Origin: Blumeriella jaapii
Lineage: Eukaryota; Ascomycota; Leotiomycetes; Helotiales; Drepanopezizaceae
Direction of reading: 5' to 3'
NCBI GenBank assembly: GCA_009599575.1
Contig: VWND01000064.1
Coordinates: 744,001-808,000 of the forward strand
DNA length: 64,000 bases
Under the pieces are notes generated by a model. The model saw only the letters and a program-made list of their open reading frames with translations. It did no database searches and was not told the DNA's origin. Positions 1 through 10,666 of this stretch are shown here, in pieces. The translations under genes and the position numbers were made by a program. How positions within the stretch are numbered: position 1 is the stretch's first letter; each line of letters opens with the position of its first letter.

Positions 1-40
1 TGCTTCTCGACGGTCTTGTGAATGTCAAGGTCTCCCCCAG

Positions 41-121
41 CTTGGCATGTTGCCATTGCGTTACGGGGAGGGGAGGCTTGAGGTTGCGCGGTTTCACTGC
101 CCTCTCCAGGCGATAGACAAT

Positions 122-160
<39 letters not shown>

Positions 161-199
161 GTCATCATAATCATCACCATCATCATCATCATCACCACC
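41..199 (+). repeat. Dispersed repeat, copy 1, with ATC tail
   Basis: The body (about 41-115) holds the shared core GGCTTGAGGTTGCGCGGTTT followed by a CACTGCC...CTCCAG block. It runs straight into a long ATC/ATT trinucleotide tract. The same body and tail arrangement recurs at 51771-51865 (same strand) and, more diverged, at 958-1135 (opposite strand). I do not recognise the family. The simple-repeat tail resembles the 3' ends of retroposons, which is an inference. Confidence 0.7.
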
Positions 200-1539
200 A
201 TCATCAATTTCTTTCCTTTTTCTCTTCCAATCGAGGAGCGCAATTGCTACACAAGAAGGGACAGCACAGCACAACACCGTCCTCCAGCCCAAACCAAGGG
301 CCTCGGTCTCAATGTGTCAGTTAGTCCGTACATCAACAGCAAGCGAGGTACCTTTGTATGTGCTGACTGTACAGTACTCGCTGTAAGTACAGTACAGTAC
401 ATACAGTACACATCTAGCTAGCGTGCCCGACATGCGACTGGTAGCTGACCCCACTCCAGACATCAGAGCCCGCCAGACCCAAAAGCAGACCAGACCGAAA
501 AAGACGATGGCTGGGAGCTCCTCGAGGGGTAAATAGGTACAGTACCTAGCGACGACAAGGAGCCGAGGCAAGACGGCGAGGGCATTGTTGTTCGACAGAC
601 ATACCCGGCAGGGGCAGGTTCGGGGATGTTATGTACAGTACGCAACGCTGCTGCTGCACTTTCTGGTGCTGTTGGAAGCAAAAGAATTCCACGTCACCAC
701 TTTGCGCGTTGGGGGCGCACGGCTGCTACAAGTATATCACGCCTGTGATGACCATCGACATTGAGACGACTATCTTAGGCAAGAGGTGGGATATAATCTC
801 ACGTGACCGCTCACCTCGGGCAAACCGCTCTTCGGCTCGCGGCTAATGCACGGACTAAATAGGTGTACTACAGGTCAACCACTAAGTCGCTTGTTGGACT
901 CATCATAATGTAGAACCGGCAATAATACTATGTTAGAAACTTCACGTTGTTATCTGTACTCAGGAGAAGGAGAAGAAGGAGAAGAAGGAGAAGAAGGAGA
1001 AGAAGGAGAAGAAGAAGAAGAAGAAGAAGAAGATAATGATAATGATCAAGATAAGGTTATTCAACATCTGGAAGGGCCAGTGAAGCCAGACAACCTCGAG
1101 CCTTCCGTAACGCACTGTAAACATGCCAATGAAGCATCCCAAGGTCTGCGATATCCGCTGTCGCAAAGGAGGGTGCAATAGCTGCGCAACGAGCTCGGTG
1201 TAGTTTGCCGTGCCACAAGTCGATGGATTTGGCCTTGCATGACGTGGACCACTTGTGGTGGCAAGCCTCCGACTTGGGATATGAGGCCCAAATGCGGCCG
1301 GCCTTTGTACATCTGGTGTACCAGATCAACGGCTCTTCGCGCCGATCACGCTCTCTCTCCAGTACGATCTGTGATATTTGCTGCACAGCCATTTCCGAGT
1401 TCCATTGAGAAACTTCGAAAAATCCCAGCCCCTCAAGACACGTCCATCCGAGGTAGCTCTCCAGTCCCTTCAACCTGTTGCTCGATTTTGATAATCTGAC
1501 AATCGACAGACCCTTTCTTCCACTCCGACTTTGCCGACG
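200..1539. other. Intergenic region with simple repeats
   Basis: No gene is supported here. Besides repeat copy 2, the region has CAGTA/GTACA pentamer runs at about 365-415 and isolated GTAC-type motifs near 540 and 630. The stretch just upstream of 1540 is the likely promoter and leader of the 2EXR gene. Confidence 0.6.
958..1135 (-). repeat. Dispersed repeat, copy 2, with TTC tail
   Basis: Read on the minus strand, 1135-1060 matches the body of the repeats at 41 and 51771 (GGCATGTT..GTGCGTTACGG..GGCTCGAGGTTG..TTCACTGGCCC..CCAGATG). Its tail is a TTATC/TTCTTC tract covering about 1050-958. The plus strand therefore shows a GGAGAAGAAGAA array. It is the most diverged of the three copies. Confidence 0.6.
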
Positions 1540-2535
1540 ATGGAGCCCCTTCAGACGTTCCACAAGTTCGCGTCCCTGCCCAACGAGATCGCAGCCAACA
1601 TCTGGCGTTTAGCCGTCCCAGACCCGGGCAGCATCCGCGGCGCAATCCCCCTGCTCGTCGACTTCGACCTGGCCACACCACGCGCCATCCTGCCTTGCAT
1701 CCACGACTACCAGCAGGCCTACCACATACTCCACCACCCCAACGAAGCGCGCCCTCCCGCGTTCGAGCCCGTGTCTGACGCTGACGACGAGCACCACGAT
1801 GGTGACGCTGCGCGGGATCCCGGTGTTGATTGGTACACGCGAGAAAGGTATTTCTGTGCGCGAGGCCGGGACCTCTACCTAGACGACGAGGATCTCGAGG
1901 ACATGGAGGAGCGGGCGATGTGGAGGCCGGGCAACGCTACGATGCCTGAATCCCGAGCGCCGATTCTCAGCCTGATGCGAACCTGTCGAGGCTCGAGATC
2001 CGCGGCCTTGGAGCGGTACCGGCTGGACATCGGCTCGCAGATCGAAGCAGAGAACAAGTCCTGGTGGACTCCCGAGGAGGATCTGGTGATCTTCCTGTGT
2101 CGCGACTTCAGCGAGTACCACGTCGCCATCCGCTATCTCTTTCGCCGCCGCGAGTCTCCCCTGCCGGCGCTCAGGAACCTGCAACACGTTGCGTTTGTCG
2201 CCAACCGATTTCTCTTGTCCCATATGATTGCCAAGCCCCCCTTCAGCAACGAGCACCCATGGCAGGTCAACAGACATTGGTTTCGCAACTTGCCGGACCT
2301 GCAGAGCTTCACGCTCCTGGTCGATCCTGGTCAAGTGCTGAAAAACGCTGATGGGAAAGTCCTGCTGCACGAGCCAGAAGAGTGCCCCATGCAGCTCCAT
2401 TGCGATTTGCTGCCGTTGGAATTCCTTTCCGAGATAACAAGAATCTTTGCGGACTCCGTGGAGAAGGGTAAGGTGGTGCCGCTCGTTGATTTGTTCGTAG
2501 CTGGTAGGAGAAGGCCGAGAAGATTGGGAGCATGA
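1540..2535 (+). CDS. 2EXR domain protein
   Basis: This single-exon gene encodes 331 residues. The N-terminus carries the fungal 2EXR signature: an F-x2-F-x-S-L-P-x-E-I stretch followed by the I-W-R-L-A-V-P segment at about residues 7-26. Further on there is the usual L-M-R-T-C-R-G-S-R-S-A-A segment (around residue 150) and the L-R-N-L-Q-H-V-A-F segment. The family is large, restricted to fungi and of unknown biochemical role; it resembles F-box proteins in layout, but I see no canonical F-box. An acidic stretch (DDEDLEDMEE) lies near residue 115. The start is the ATG at 1540; a TTG three codons upstream is in frame but is not a likely eukaryotic start. No intron is needed. Nothing nearby suggests a pathway. 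Confidence 0.8.
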   Translation: MEPLQTFHKFASLPNEIAANIWRLAVPDPGSIRGAIPLLVDFDLATPRAILPCIHDYQQAYHILHHPNEARPPAFEPVSDADDEHHDGDAARDPGVDWYTRERYFCARGRDLYLDDEDLEDMEERAMWRPGNATMPESRAPILSLMRTCRGSRSAALERYRLDIGSQIEAENKSWWTPEEDLVIFLCRDFSEYHVAIRYLFRRRESPLPALRNLQHVAFVANRFLLSHMIAKPPFSNEHPWQVNRHWFRNLPDLQSFTLLVDPGQVLKNADGKVLLHEPEECPMQLHCDLLPLEFLSEITRIFADSVEKGKVVPLVDLFVAGRRRPRRLGA

Positions 2536-3563
2536 GAAGAGGCCGCTGAATCGTCACCCTCTCAAGAGATTTTCACCCAAAGTAGCTCGCTCACCTTTAA
2601 CTCAATTGACATTGTGTACTTTCAATTTATCACTTACCTGTTAATAACTCGTAGTCTCATATTTCGAGACGTTAACACTGCAACTTATCTGTAATCTTCC
2701 GACGAAACAAAAAAGACGTAAAGGCAAGACAAAGCGCACAACGGCATTATTGTAAGCCCCTCGAGCCATAGCGTTTACGGCAACCGTTCCTATCCAAAAG
2801 TAGTTATTGAAAATAGCTTCGGTTCTGTGGTAGCGACGAATTGCTGTAAGAAGCTACCGCACTCAATCCACCATCTCTCAAAGGTTACACACTAGTGCGA
2901 CGAACCTTAAATATATTCCCCTTGAGATACAACACGGAATCAAGAGAAAGAACATACCTCCAGGACGAGCTAACACTGCAACGCCCTACAAGGGAGTCAG
3001 GCTTGCGTAGTGACGTCTAAGCTAGTGAGCTGGTCCAGTTAGTCACAACTAGAAGGCGAACCCTTTCGAAATCCTCTATAAGGTCTGTGCAGTTTTTGAG
3101 ACTTCGAAGTTCTCGAATGAGAACCACATCGTGAACCTCTCGCTTCTTTTCTCTGTATAGCCAAGTATCAGACCTCAAGTCATGGTACGCCATCTGTCCT
3201 GGGCATTGTAGTACCAAGCCATAGCTGCAACATCCGTGTGTTCCGCTCAGCGATGGCCGTGAAGAGGACCGATGCTTTGGACCAAGATATCGAGCGATCT
3301 CGGGATCAGTCAACAGACGCGAAGGCGGATGAACCGCTTATTCAGTACTATAACCTCACGGCGTCACTTAAATTGGGTCACTGACTCGAGTTAAGAACTT
3401 CATTTCATCGATGGTCGTGACATGGGTCTGCTTGCATTCACGTTGGTTTGTTGATGACCCCCACGACCTCAGCCGCACACTGAACGCCAGAAAAGACAGT
3501 CAAGTCTTCATTCCAGCAGCGGCACAAGCCGCAGTAAACGCACTGAGAAGTTTCTGAACACGA
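2536..3563. other. Intergenic region, no gene seen
   Basis: This is the space between the 3' ends of the 2EXR gene and the converging helicase gene. Only short chance ORFs are present and I see no clear motif. It presumably holds both 3' UTRs. Confidence 0.6.
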
Positions 3564-5900
3564 TTAGTTAGCATCGCGCCGAGAGTAAATGTAGCGGGCT
3601 AGTCGTACCGAGAAGTCGTGGTCTGCCATAGACCCAAAGACAGGATCTTTCGACAGCTTCAGTGTAGTCGCCCGGGGACTACTTATTCCGAAAGCAACCC
3701 GAGCCAAAAAACGAGCGTCGTCCCGCGCAGGCACTCGCGCCAAAATCGCCTTCAACGCATCCTGGTTGAGCTCAACAGGTGGTGGGAGCTGCTGCACGAT
3801 AGCTTTGTGTGTCATACACCAAGTACAATGTCCGCATTCCTCCTTTCCAATGTCATCGCCGAAATGCTGGGCCAGGGATTTTGAAAAACAAGCTTTGGCG
3901 GTGATCAGTTCTAACATGTCGTTGGTGCGTTGTAACGCTTCCTCCTCTCGCTTCTTCATTGTCGAGTAGATCTCTTGAGCCAGGCTCTTAATCTCTACCT
4001 TGTCTGGAACCTTCCGAGTGACCTTGTAGACACTCAGAACTCCCGATGGCTTCAGATCTATAACTCGGCTCTCATTCCAGTCATTCAGTTTGCGAATGAG
4101 CTGTGCCCGCTCCAATCCGTATCTACTGGACGCAGCATCGATATCGATGTGGTGCAACTTCGCAGCCTTCTTTGCAAAACCTCTGACGGCAATAGCTGCA
4201 GGAGATTGGTCTCGAGATGTCGTGGAATCGTACGAGGGCCCAGCAGTGTAAGAGTATTTCGTGTAGATTGGTGTGGTAGCTCGAATGAGATTGTAAGTGA
4301 GTTCCAGCTGAGCATAAATATTCTTCAGAGGTATGTCGCGGATGTCATAGTCGCGGGTCTGGGTATAGTGGGAGAACTTCAGGTCGGCTCCAACCCCGGC
4401 ATGTGTTGAGCAGAAAATCTCCTCTAGAAGCCCCTGGACACTCTGGACACTCGGAAGATCACCACGAGCAAACATCTCTGTACGGACACAGGGAAGTCAG
4501 GTTTGTCTGGTTTGGAAATCGGCGACGAGAAAGGATACGCGCAGATATTCTAGGATGGGAGCTCAGAAAGACCAGGTTTCTTCCGTTACGTACCTCGCAA
4601 GTGGAGGTCTTCGCCACACACATAGAACATGCATTTACTGGTCTTGCCATCTCTTCCAGACCTTCCGACCTCTTGACTGTACGACTCGAGGCTGCTCGGA
4701 AGATTGTAATGTACGACATTACGGATGTTGGATTTGTCGATGCCCATACCAAAAGCGATTGTAGCCACGATAATCAAATCGTCACGGCGCATAAATTCGT
4801 TCTGTAGAGCTGTCTTCGCAGCAAACTCCATGCCCGCGTGGAACGCTTTAGCAATGAACCCTTGGCGCTGTAGGCTCTGGGCCAGCTCTTCCGTCTGCTT
4901 TTGTATTGTCACATAGACGATTGTCGGCCCAGGATTGTCTTTCAGAAATTTGAAAAGTTTCGGGTACAGATCCTTCTTTGTCCTACCCGACTCTGCCAAT
5001 AGTTGCAAGTTCTCTCGGTATGTCGAAGTTCGAAAGAGGCCAGCTTCTTCGTCAATGTTGAATGCTTTGCAGATGTCGGAGGCAACTTTGGGGGTGGCAG
5101 TAGCCGTCAGGCAGACCACACGCTCGGCACAGATCTCCTTGGCAAATCTGGATACCTCTGGATGTATGTGTGAGCCAAAAATGGGCGTTGCTGGAGCTCG
5201 CTGAAACTGGGATGTGAAGAAGGTACGCACTCAGGTAATCCGGCCGAAATGCATGGCCCCATTCAGAAATACAATGGGCTTCATCCACAGCTAGCAATCG
5301 AACCCCACCCCGGACGTACTTCATCTGCTCAATAAATCCTTCATTGTTGAGTCTCTCGGGGGCACAGTAGAGGATCTTGAGCTCTCCACTGCGTAGCATC
5401 TCGCACGTCTGTAGGTACTCCTCGCGGGACTTGGATGAATCAAAAGATGCTGCTTTGATTCCGCGCCGCACAAGCGCATCGACCTGATCCTTCATCAACG
5501 CGATCAATGGGGACACAACCAAGGTGATGCCGATCTCTCCCTCGCCGCGGATGCCGGCCAGTCTGTCCTCCTCGGCGAAGACCAAGGCGGGTACTTGATA
5601 GCACAAGCTCTTCCCTCCTCCTGTTGGAAACACCACCGTAGCACTTTCGCCGCTCAGTATGCGCGATATGACCTGTTCCTGCTTCAATCGAAAGGCCTTC
5701 ATCCCAAAGAGCGTAGCCAATGCATTGGTAGCGGAGGCATATTTCTGAACTGCGATTCGTCGTGGAGGAGGGTAGGGTTCAGTCGATTCGAGGCGTTTTC
5801 TCTTGTGGTTGTTTGCAGCGTCTACGAGTGCCACCATTTCAGCCTCGTCGCCGGAGCCAAGGCCGAACTCGTCGTCGTCTTCTTCGATACGGGGAGCCAT
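3564..5900 (-). CDS. RecQ-family ATP-dependent DNA helicase
   Basis: A 3'-5' DNA helicase of the RecQ family, expected in the nucleus in recombination repair. It has three exons (5900-5231, 5157-4594, 4477-3564) separated by introns of 73 and 116 bases, giving 715 residues. The start is the ATG at 5900, followed by an acidic stretch. Motifs in order: Walker A TGGGKSLCYQ, motif Ia region SPLIALMKDQV, the DEAH box with the RecQ aromatic loop (DEAHCISEWGHAFRPDY), TATATP motif III, GMGIDKSNIR, and QEVGRSGRDG motif VI. A RecQ zinc-binding segment follows, with cysteines in C-x(n)-C-x2-C form near CGHCTWC. The intron in the DEAH region removes the stretch between FRPDYL and KVSRFAKEI, which restores the family sequence exactly. 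I see no HRDC domain and only a short tail, so this is the small RecQ type rather than an Sgs1/BLM-sized protein. Confidence 0.93.
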
Positions 5901-6253
5901 GTTTGCGACTGAGCGGGTTGGGTAGCGCTCGGCGGTGTTTGCTGTAGTCAGAGATGGGTGTCGCGACAGCGGGACAACGACCGCGTTCTGCAGGTATCTA
6001 TCGTACGCCAACACACGTGACCTGCCTAAGCCCCTGCGCCCGTTCTGCTTTCGGATTCTGCTCACGTCCATATCGTAATAACAAGCGGAGTTTTTAAATG
6101 GTTTTCTGGTGGCTTGTCATTGCAAAGGCAACTCTGAGGGGGTTGTAAAGGTAAAGCTGGTCATCACTTGCTGCAGGGGATCACCTAAAAAGCAGCCACC
6201 TCGACGACAATGAGCTTGACAACAACTACTTCTGTATTGACCTCCAGATGCCC
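5901..6253. promoter_or_regulatory. Probable helicase promoter / exonuclease 3' UTR
   Basis: This 353-base gap lies between two genes on the minus strand. It must hold the 3' UTR of the exonuclease gene and the promoter and leader of the RecQ gene. I see no specific motif. The helicase frame stays open upstream to 6071 with another ATG, so a longer N-terminus is possible but less likely. Confidence 0.4.
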
Positions 6254-7773
6254 TCAAGAACTTATTTCATGTGGTACCTTTGGTTGAGTTCTCTTAGATC
6301 TCACTCTTTTTGCTCTCGCGTTAGTAACCGTTTGCGTTGGTTCCTCCTGGGAACCCTTCGCAGCTTTCTGGAGGTCCAACTCCTCTGCTTCTTTCGCCCG
6401 TTCCCTCTCCAACTCGAGCTTCTCGCGCTCTTCCTCCAGTCTCGTCGCTTCGGCTCTCCTGACTGCCGCCCACGCCTCAAACTCATCCTTGCGACTGGTA
6501 CAAAAGAGCACGACCTCCCTGGTAGCAAAGACATCCTCCAGACAATCATGAATCCCCTTCTTGTTCTTCCGGATCTCGATACCAGGTAGTTGCGAGCACA
6601 GGGTTTGTAAACCGCACGATGGCCCTTTGCCAGCCGCGCGTCGAGCCAAGATCCCCGAGTCCACCACTCGTCGATGAATCATTCGCAGAACACCGAGGTC
6701 GTTGTCCAGAGCATGGCCGATGAGGATCGTATCCTCGTCGATATGTCTCCATAGTTCTGCACGAGCACCTTCCCATCCCGCAAGGGCGACTCCGCGGTTC
6801 CTTGCGTCCTGGAGTATGGCATGCGTGACACCGTGACACTGTGTACGCATCTGGGTGATGGGCTCGGCCGGGTGAACGAAGTGGTTCAGGATGGTGGCGC
6901 CGGTGATGTAGTCGATTGCACAGATCAGGATGGGCTCTCCAGTCGCATTCCCAACAACGCCTGCCATCTCGCAGTCCAACACCACTGCGCGAGCCTTGGG
7001 CTGTCGCTCATCTGATGCCGGAGTCTCACGGAAGTCGCCATATCTAGAAAAGCGTGCTGCCACCTGGAAATCGTGCGTCGTAGCAATCGTACAGCCTTTG
7101 CGGTCAGTGTTGGAGCAGCATTTGTACGGCCGGTTGATGTTCTGTCATGGCTATGAGAATCTTGAATCGAATGTACCGGACGAAGTCTTACATATTTGTT
7201 CCGCTTGAATCTGTGGAAGAAACATTGTCCGTCCTTGACTAGGGCTACGGTCACGGCCTCTGGGTCTGCTAGCTTCATTTTCTGGGATAATTGTTGACGA
7301 GGTGGCCGATCTGAAGCATTGCAGCGCGTGCACTTGCGGGGGGCATGGGCGAAGTCCTCCAGACCGTATGGCCTGACAAGAAAGCTGCTGGCCTCTAGTT
7401 CCTCTAGCGAGTGACAATGTCCTGTCAATAGCTTCAGCGACAAGTGACTCTCATTATAGCTTATTTTCGACCATCGAGACGAGTCCAGAAGCGATGTGGG
7501 CATGGGAGCGATGGGGTTCATGGCCTCGAACATGGGCTCAGCAGGCTTGGTTTGCTGCTCGCTTCTGCTCGTATCATGGGCCTGAAGAGGAGTGCTGGGG
7601 GAGACTTCTTTTCGAGCGGGCTGATATTCTGCCTGACGACCTCCTGACTGCGCGTTTGATGACTGCAGGCGTGCCTGGATGCGCTCTGCATGCAGAAAGG
7701 ATGTTCTCAAGTGCTGCTCAAGATGCCTCTGCTCCTCAAACGTCCGATCACACAGGGCGCAGTCGAGAGACAT
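6254..7773 (-). CDS. DEDDh 3'-5' RNA exonuclease, Rex3/REXO1-like
   Basis: An RNA exonuclease of the Rex family, which trims 3' ends of structural RNAs in the nucleus. Two exons (7773-7192 and 7141-6254) flank a 50-base intron and give 489 residues. The N-terminus has a C2H2-type finger (C5, C8 and histidines near 21 and 28). A second cysteine/histidine cluster, YKCCSNTDRKGC, sits at about residues 200-211, where Rex3-like proteins carry a zinc-binding segment. The exonuclease domain follows: Exo I LDCEMAG (Asp250, Glu252), Exo II GHALDNDLG, and Exo III with the catalytic His in the HDCLEDV segment, so all DEDDh residues appear intact. The C-terminus is a charged Glu/Arg helix and a basic tail. 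Splicing joins NKY to NINRPYKCC, which creates the zinc segment and supports the intron. Confidence 0.88.
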
Positions 7774-8477
7774 CGTAATGGCCGGTGGAGTTGTGTTGTT
7801 GTGTATGAGCAGGAAAGAAAGTAAGGAAGAACAGTCAAAGTCACTGAGTGGAAAGAGAGGAAGGAGTGACGACTAGCGTTGTGGCTACTTGCATTGGTCG
7901 TCACGTACAAACGAAAACACCGCTCTCAAACATTCCCGTCTTTCCTCTTCGCTTCTCTTCTTCTTTCGTGCAAGTAATATTGAAACCTAAGAACTAATGT
8001 AACGAGCTGGCCTCTACTCCAAAGAGGTAGTGTTGCTTTTTGAGGGGTAAATTGAAAGAATGTGTCTTGAATAATGTATTGCTCAGCATTCTTACCGTAC
8101 CGTGCAGACACATCAGAACTCACAATAAACAATACACGCGGTACAAACACAAGCGGTTGCGGAGCACAAAAATAGGAACAAACTTCAAGAGCAACATAAG
8201 CATGTCAATGTACGGTATGAGAAGGTTTTCGATTTCTGTTTCCTCTGATCGTTATCTTTCTTACAGTCACGCTCAGAGCAGACTGGTGTTGGGTATTACT
8301 CCTACTATGATACTTGCTCTCCAACTCACCACAAGAAAGAATGGGATTGAGGTTCAATACAACTTTTCCTGGCTATTCTCCTGCTATATTCTTATTCAAT
8401 AGTAAGCTGGCCGTGATACTCCGTATGCTGGGTAATTGAGTATAGAATAGTGGCCCAAAAACCTCCAACAATTCGTC
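7774..8477. other. Intergenic region, no gene seen
   Basis: This contains the promoter of the exonuclease gene (next to 7774) and the 3' flank of the cutinase-like gene. Base composition turns AT-rich from about 8000. Only chance ORFs are present. Confidence 0.5.
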
Positions 8478-9179
8478 TCATTCATCCACACGTTCAAGAC
8501 CCCAACGAGCCTTATATAGCCTGGTGAGCCTCTGCCAATAATTCTCCGGAAACGAAGCCTGTTCGACAACAAATGCGGCCGCACGTTGAGTCTCGTTCAA
8601 ATAATCTCCATGGACGTCTTTCGAGCCCTGTTTAGAGCAACAATAATCATTGTCATGACAGATAGCAAGAATCCTCTTTTCTGGGACCCATGTAAAGCCT
8701 TCATCTATCCATGGATCACCGAAAGTAACCACTGAAGAGACTCTGGAAGCCAGCAACCCTTGTCCAAGATACTTAGTTGCTTCGTGAACTGTCTTGGCGC
8801 CAATACTCCAGCCAGCTAGTGTGATGTTGCTCTGGGGACATTTTGCGGTAGCTTGCGAAAACACGCCCCTCATGTAATCACCTGCCTTTGGCACATCAAA
8901 GCTGATCAGTGGCGATATAGGAAAGTCCATTGTTGGTATAGTCTGGATGGCGAGATTTTGTACTCCGACTAAGTTTGCAACCTCATGGAAAAATGAAGGG
9001 CCAATTTCTCTCCCCATGTCGGTATATGGTTGGTATCCTCGTGCAAAAATAATTAAGTGTTGTTTGCAAGGATCATCAGAAAATAGATCGTTATACGCAT
9101 ATTGTGTGAAATCAGGGGGACCGGCAAGTGATACGCTGGCCGTGAAAACGAAAGAAAGCAGGGTAAAAACCGACTTCAT
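8478..9179 (-). CDS. Secreted cutinase-fold serine esterase
   Basis: A predicted secreted alpha/beta hydrolase of the cutinase/acetylxylan esterase family; the family cuts ester bonds in cutin or acylated plant polymers. It is a single exon of 233 residues. The first ~19 residues form a signal peptide. The nucleophile elbow is GWSIG with Ser125, an Asp lies in the ICHDNDYCCS segment (about 176-178), and His190 lies in VHGDYL, in the order expected for the triad. Cysteines at about 38 and 114, and around 174-181, fit the usual disulfides. I chose the ATG at 9179 because it begins the signal peptide; the frame is open upstream to 9248 with a further ATG. The elbow is GWSIG instead of the common GYSQG, so the substrate is uncertain. 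The gene stands alone, beside AT-rich DNA. Confidence 0.82.
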   Translation of the reverse strand: MKSVFTLLSFVFTASVSLAGPPDFTQYAYNDLFSDDPCKQHLIIFARGYQPYTDMGREIGPSFFHEVANLVGVQNLAIQTIPTMDFPISPLISFDVPKAGDYMRGVFSQATAKCPQSNITLAGWSIGAKTVHEATKYLGQGLLASRVSSVVTFGDPWIDEGFTWVPEKRILAICHDNDYCCSKQGSKDVHGDYLNETQRAAAFVVEQASFPENYWQRLTRLYKARWGLERVDE

Positions 9180-10666
9180 CGTAAAAGATGTCAAGTATGT
9201 TTTTGAAATCCCGGCATAAGAGCTCAATAGAACAAAATGGATTGACAATCTATATCAATCCAGCTGGGCTACGAAGCTGTTTTATACGCTCAACAGATTA
9301 AGATAAGCCTGCATAAGGATTGGAATTTCCTTGCCGGCGTCGGCCGTAGACGAGGCTTTGACTTTTCTAGAAAAACGTACCTAAAATCTTGTGGTTGATC
9401 CTGATGATCCTACAAGATGCTCCAACAGGCCATTTACCCCTGTAAACTGCTGTTGTGAATTTTAAAACATTCCTTCAAGCTATTTCCATTATTTACATGT
9501 AATGCTATACTTGAGTACTTGTCGGGATAGGTTTCAATGCATCCACAGACCTTGTCACAATGGGTGACGGCTGCGGAAGGAATACTTGTCTTGTAAATCT
9601 AAGACTAAACCAAATGGTTCCCAAAAGAAAACAACAAAGAAAAAATGGAGTTTCTCTTACAAGTGAAAGTTTCCCAAACAACAAGCGTAAGCGCTAAGCA
9701 TTACACGGAACAAGTGGACGCTTTGGTGATTACACCTTTTGTTTACAAAACTTCTTTCTGCACAGATTTTTGAAAAAGTTGGGCGATCTGGTGAAATCTT
9801 AATTGCATAATGCATGTATGAAAGGGGCAGGAGGAAAAACCAGGAATCAGGATATGTTTGATTCACGGAGCTGAACCTTGGTGGTGGTGGTGGTTGTGGT
9901 GGTAGTAGTAGTAGTTCTACTAGACTGCCGTTTTAGAAAAAAGGTAAAAAGCTACGTACCTATGGGCTTAGCTAAGGAATTACATAGCGAAAGCTATCAT
10001 CGACTCCGCTTTTCGCCGCTATTTGCAATATTTCGTTAATAAGCAATGTAAGCTTTTAACAAGAAAATCAAAAACCTGCATGTGTAGTGTAACACCGATC
10101 TAAAGGCTTGCTTGATGATGAGATTCGTATCTCTGAGATAGATGTGGCCAACCAAAAGCCCGCGAAAGAAAAAGAAGCAGAAAAAGAAGCAGAAAAAGAA
10201 GCAGAAAAAGAAGCAGAAAAAGAAGCAGAAAAAGAAGCAGAAAAAGAAGCAGAAAAAGAATCAGATAAAGAAGCAAAAAAAGAAGCAGAAAAAGAATTAT
10301 CCAAATCCCGAGAAAAGGGGAAAAGATGGCAGATTTGTATATCAAACCCGAAACAAAAAAACAGAGATGATAGGCTTCCGCTTTTGTAAATACATATACA
10401 ATCGTTGCATGAGATTTTTGGAATAACAAAAATACATTCCTTTACTTAATGCTTAGCGCGAACACGATCTTATAACAGTTTTCTGTTCTTCTTCTTCTTG
10501 ATACTTTTTCAAAATGGTTTGGATATTATGCTTTCCATACAAATGCAATAGCAACGCCCCTAAAACACCTGTCCCCTCCGTGCAGCATTTTCTGCCGAAC
10601 TGTCCATGACAAAAGAAAAAAGAGATAGGAACCCGCTCCTTTGGTATCACGCCCTTTATCATGCTC
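9180..10666. other. AT-rich intergenic region with minisatellite
   Basis: No gene is supported. The region is visibly richer in A and T than its neighbours. It holds a GGT/GTA tract at about 9882-9915 and the 12-base array described separately. A short stretch at 9968-9990 (TTAGCTAAGGAATTA) resembles part of the repeat at 41053. Confidence 0.5.
10164..10295 (+). repeat. 12-base purine minisatellite (AAAGAAGCAGAA)n
   Basis: About ten tandem copies of AAAGAAGCAGAA with a few substitutions towards the right end. The unit is a multiple of three, so both strands show long open frames (Glu-Lys-Glu-Ala or Lys-rich on the plus strand, Leu/Phe-rich on the minus). No start context or flanking coding sequence supports translation. 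Confidence 0.8.

Noticed and set aside
10100..10430. Leu/Phe-rich and Glu/Lys-rich frames over the 12-base array
   Set aside because: They are products of a tandem repeat whose unit length is a multiple of three, without flanking coding sequence.
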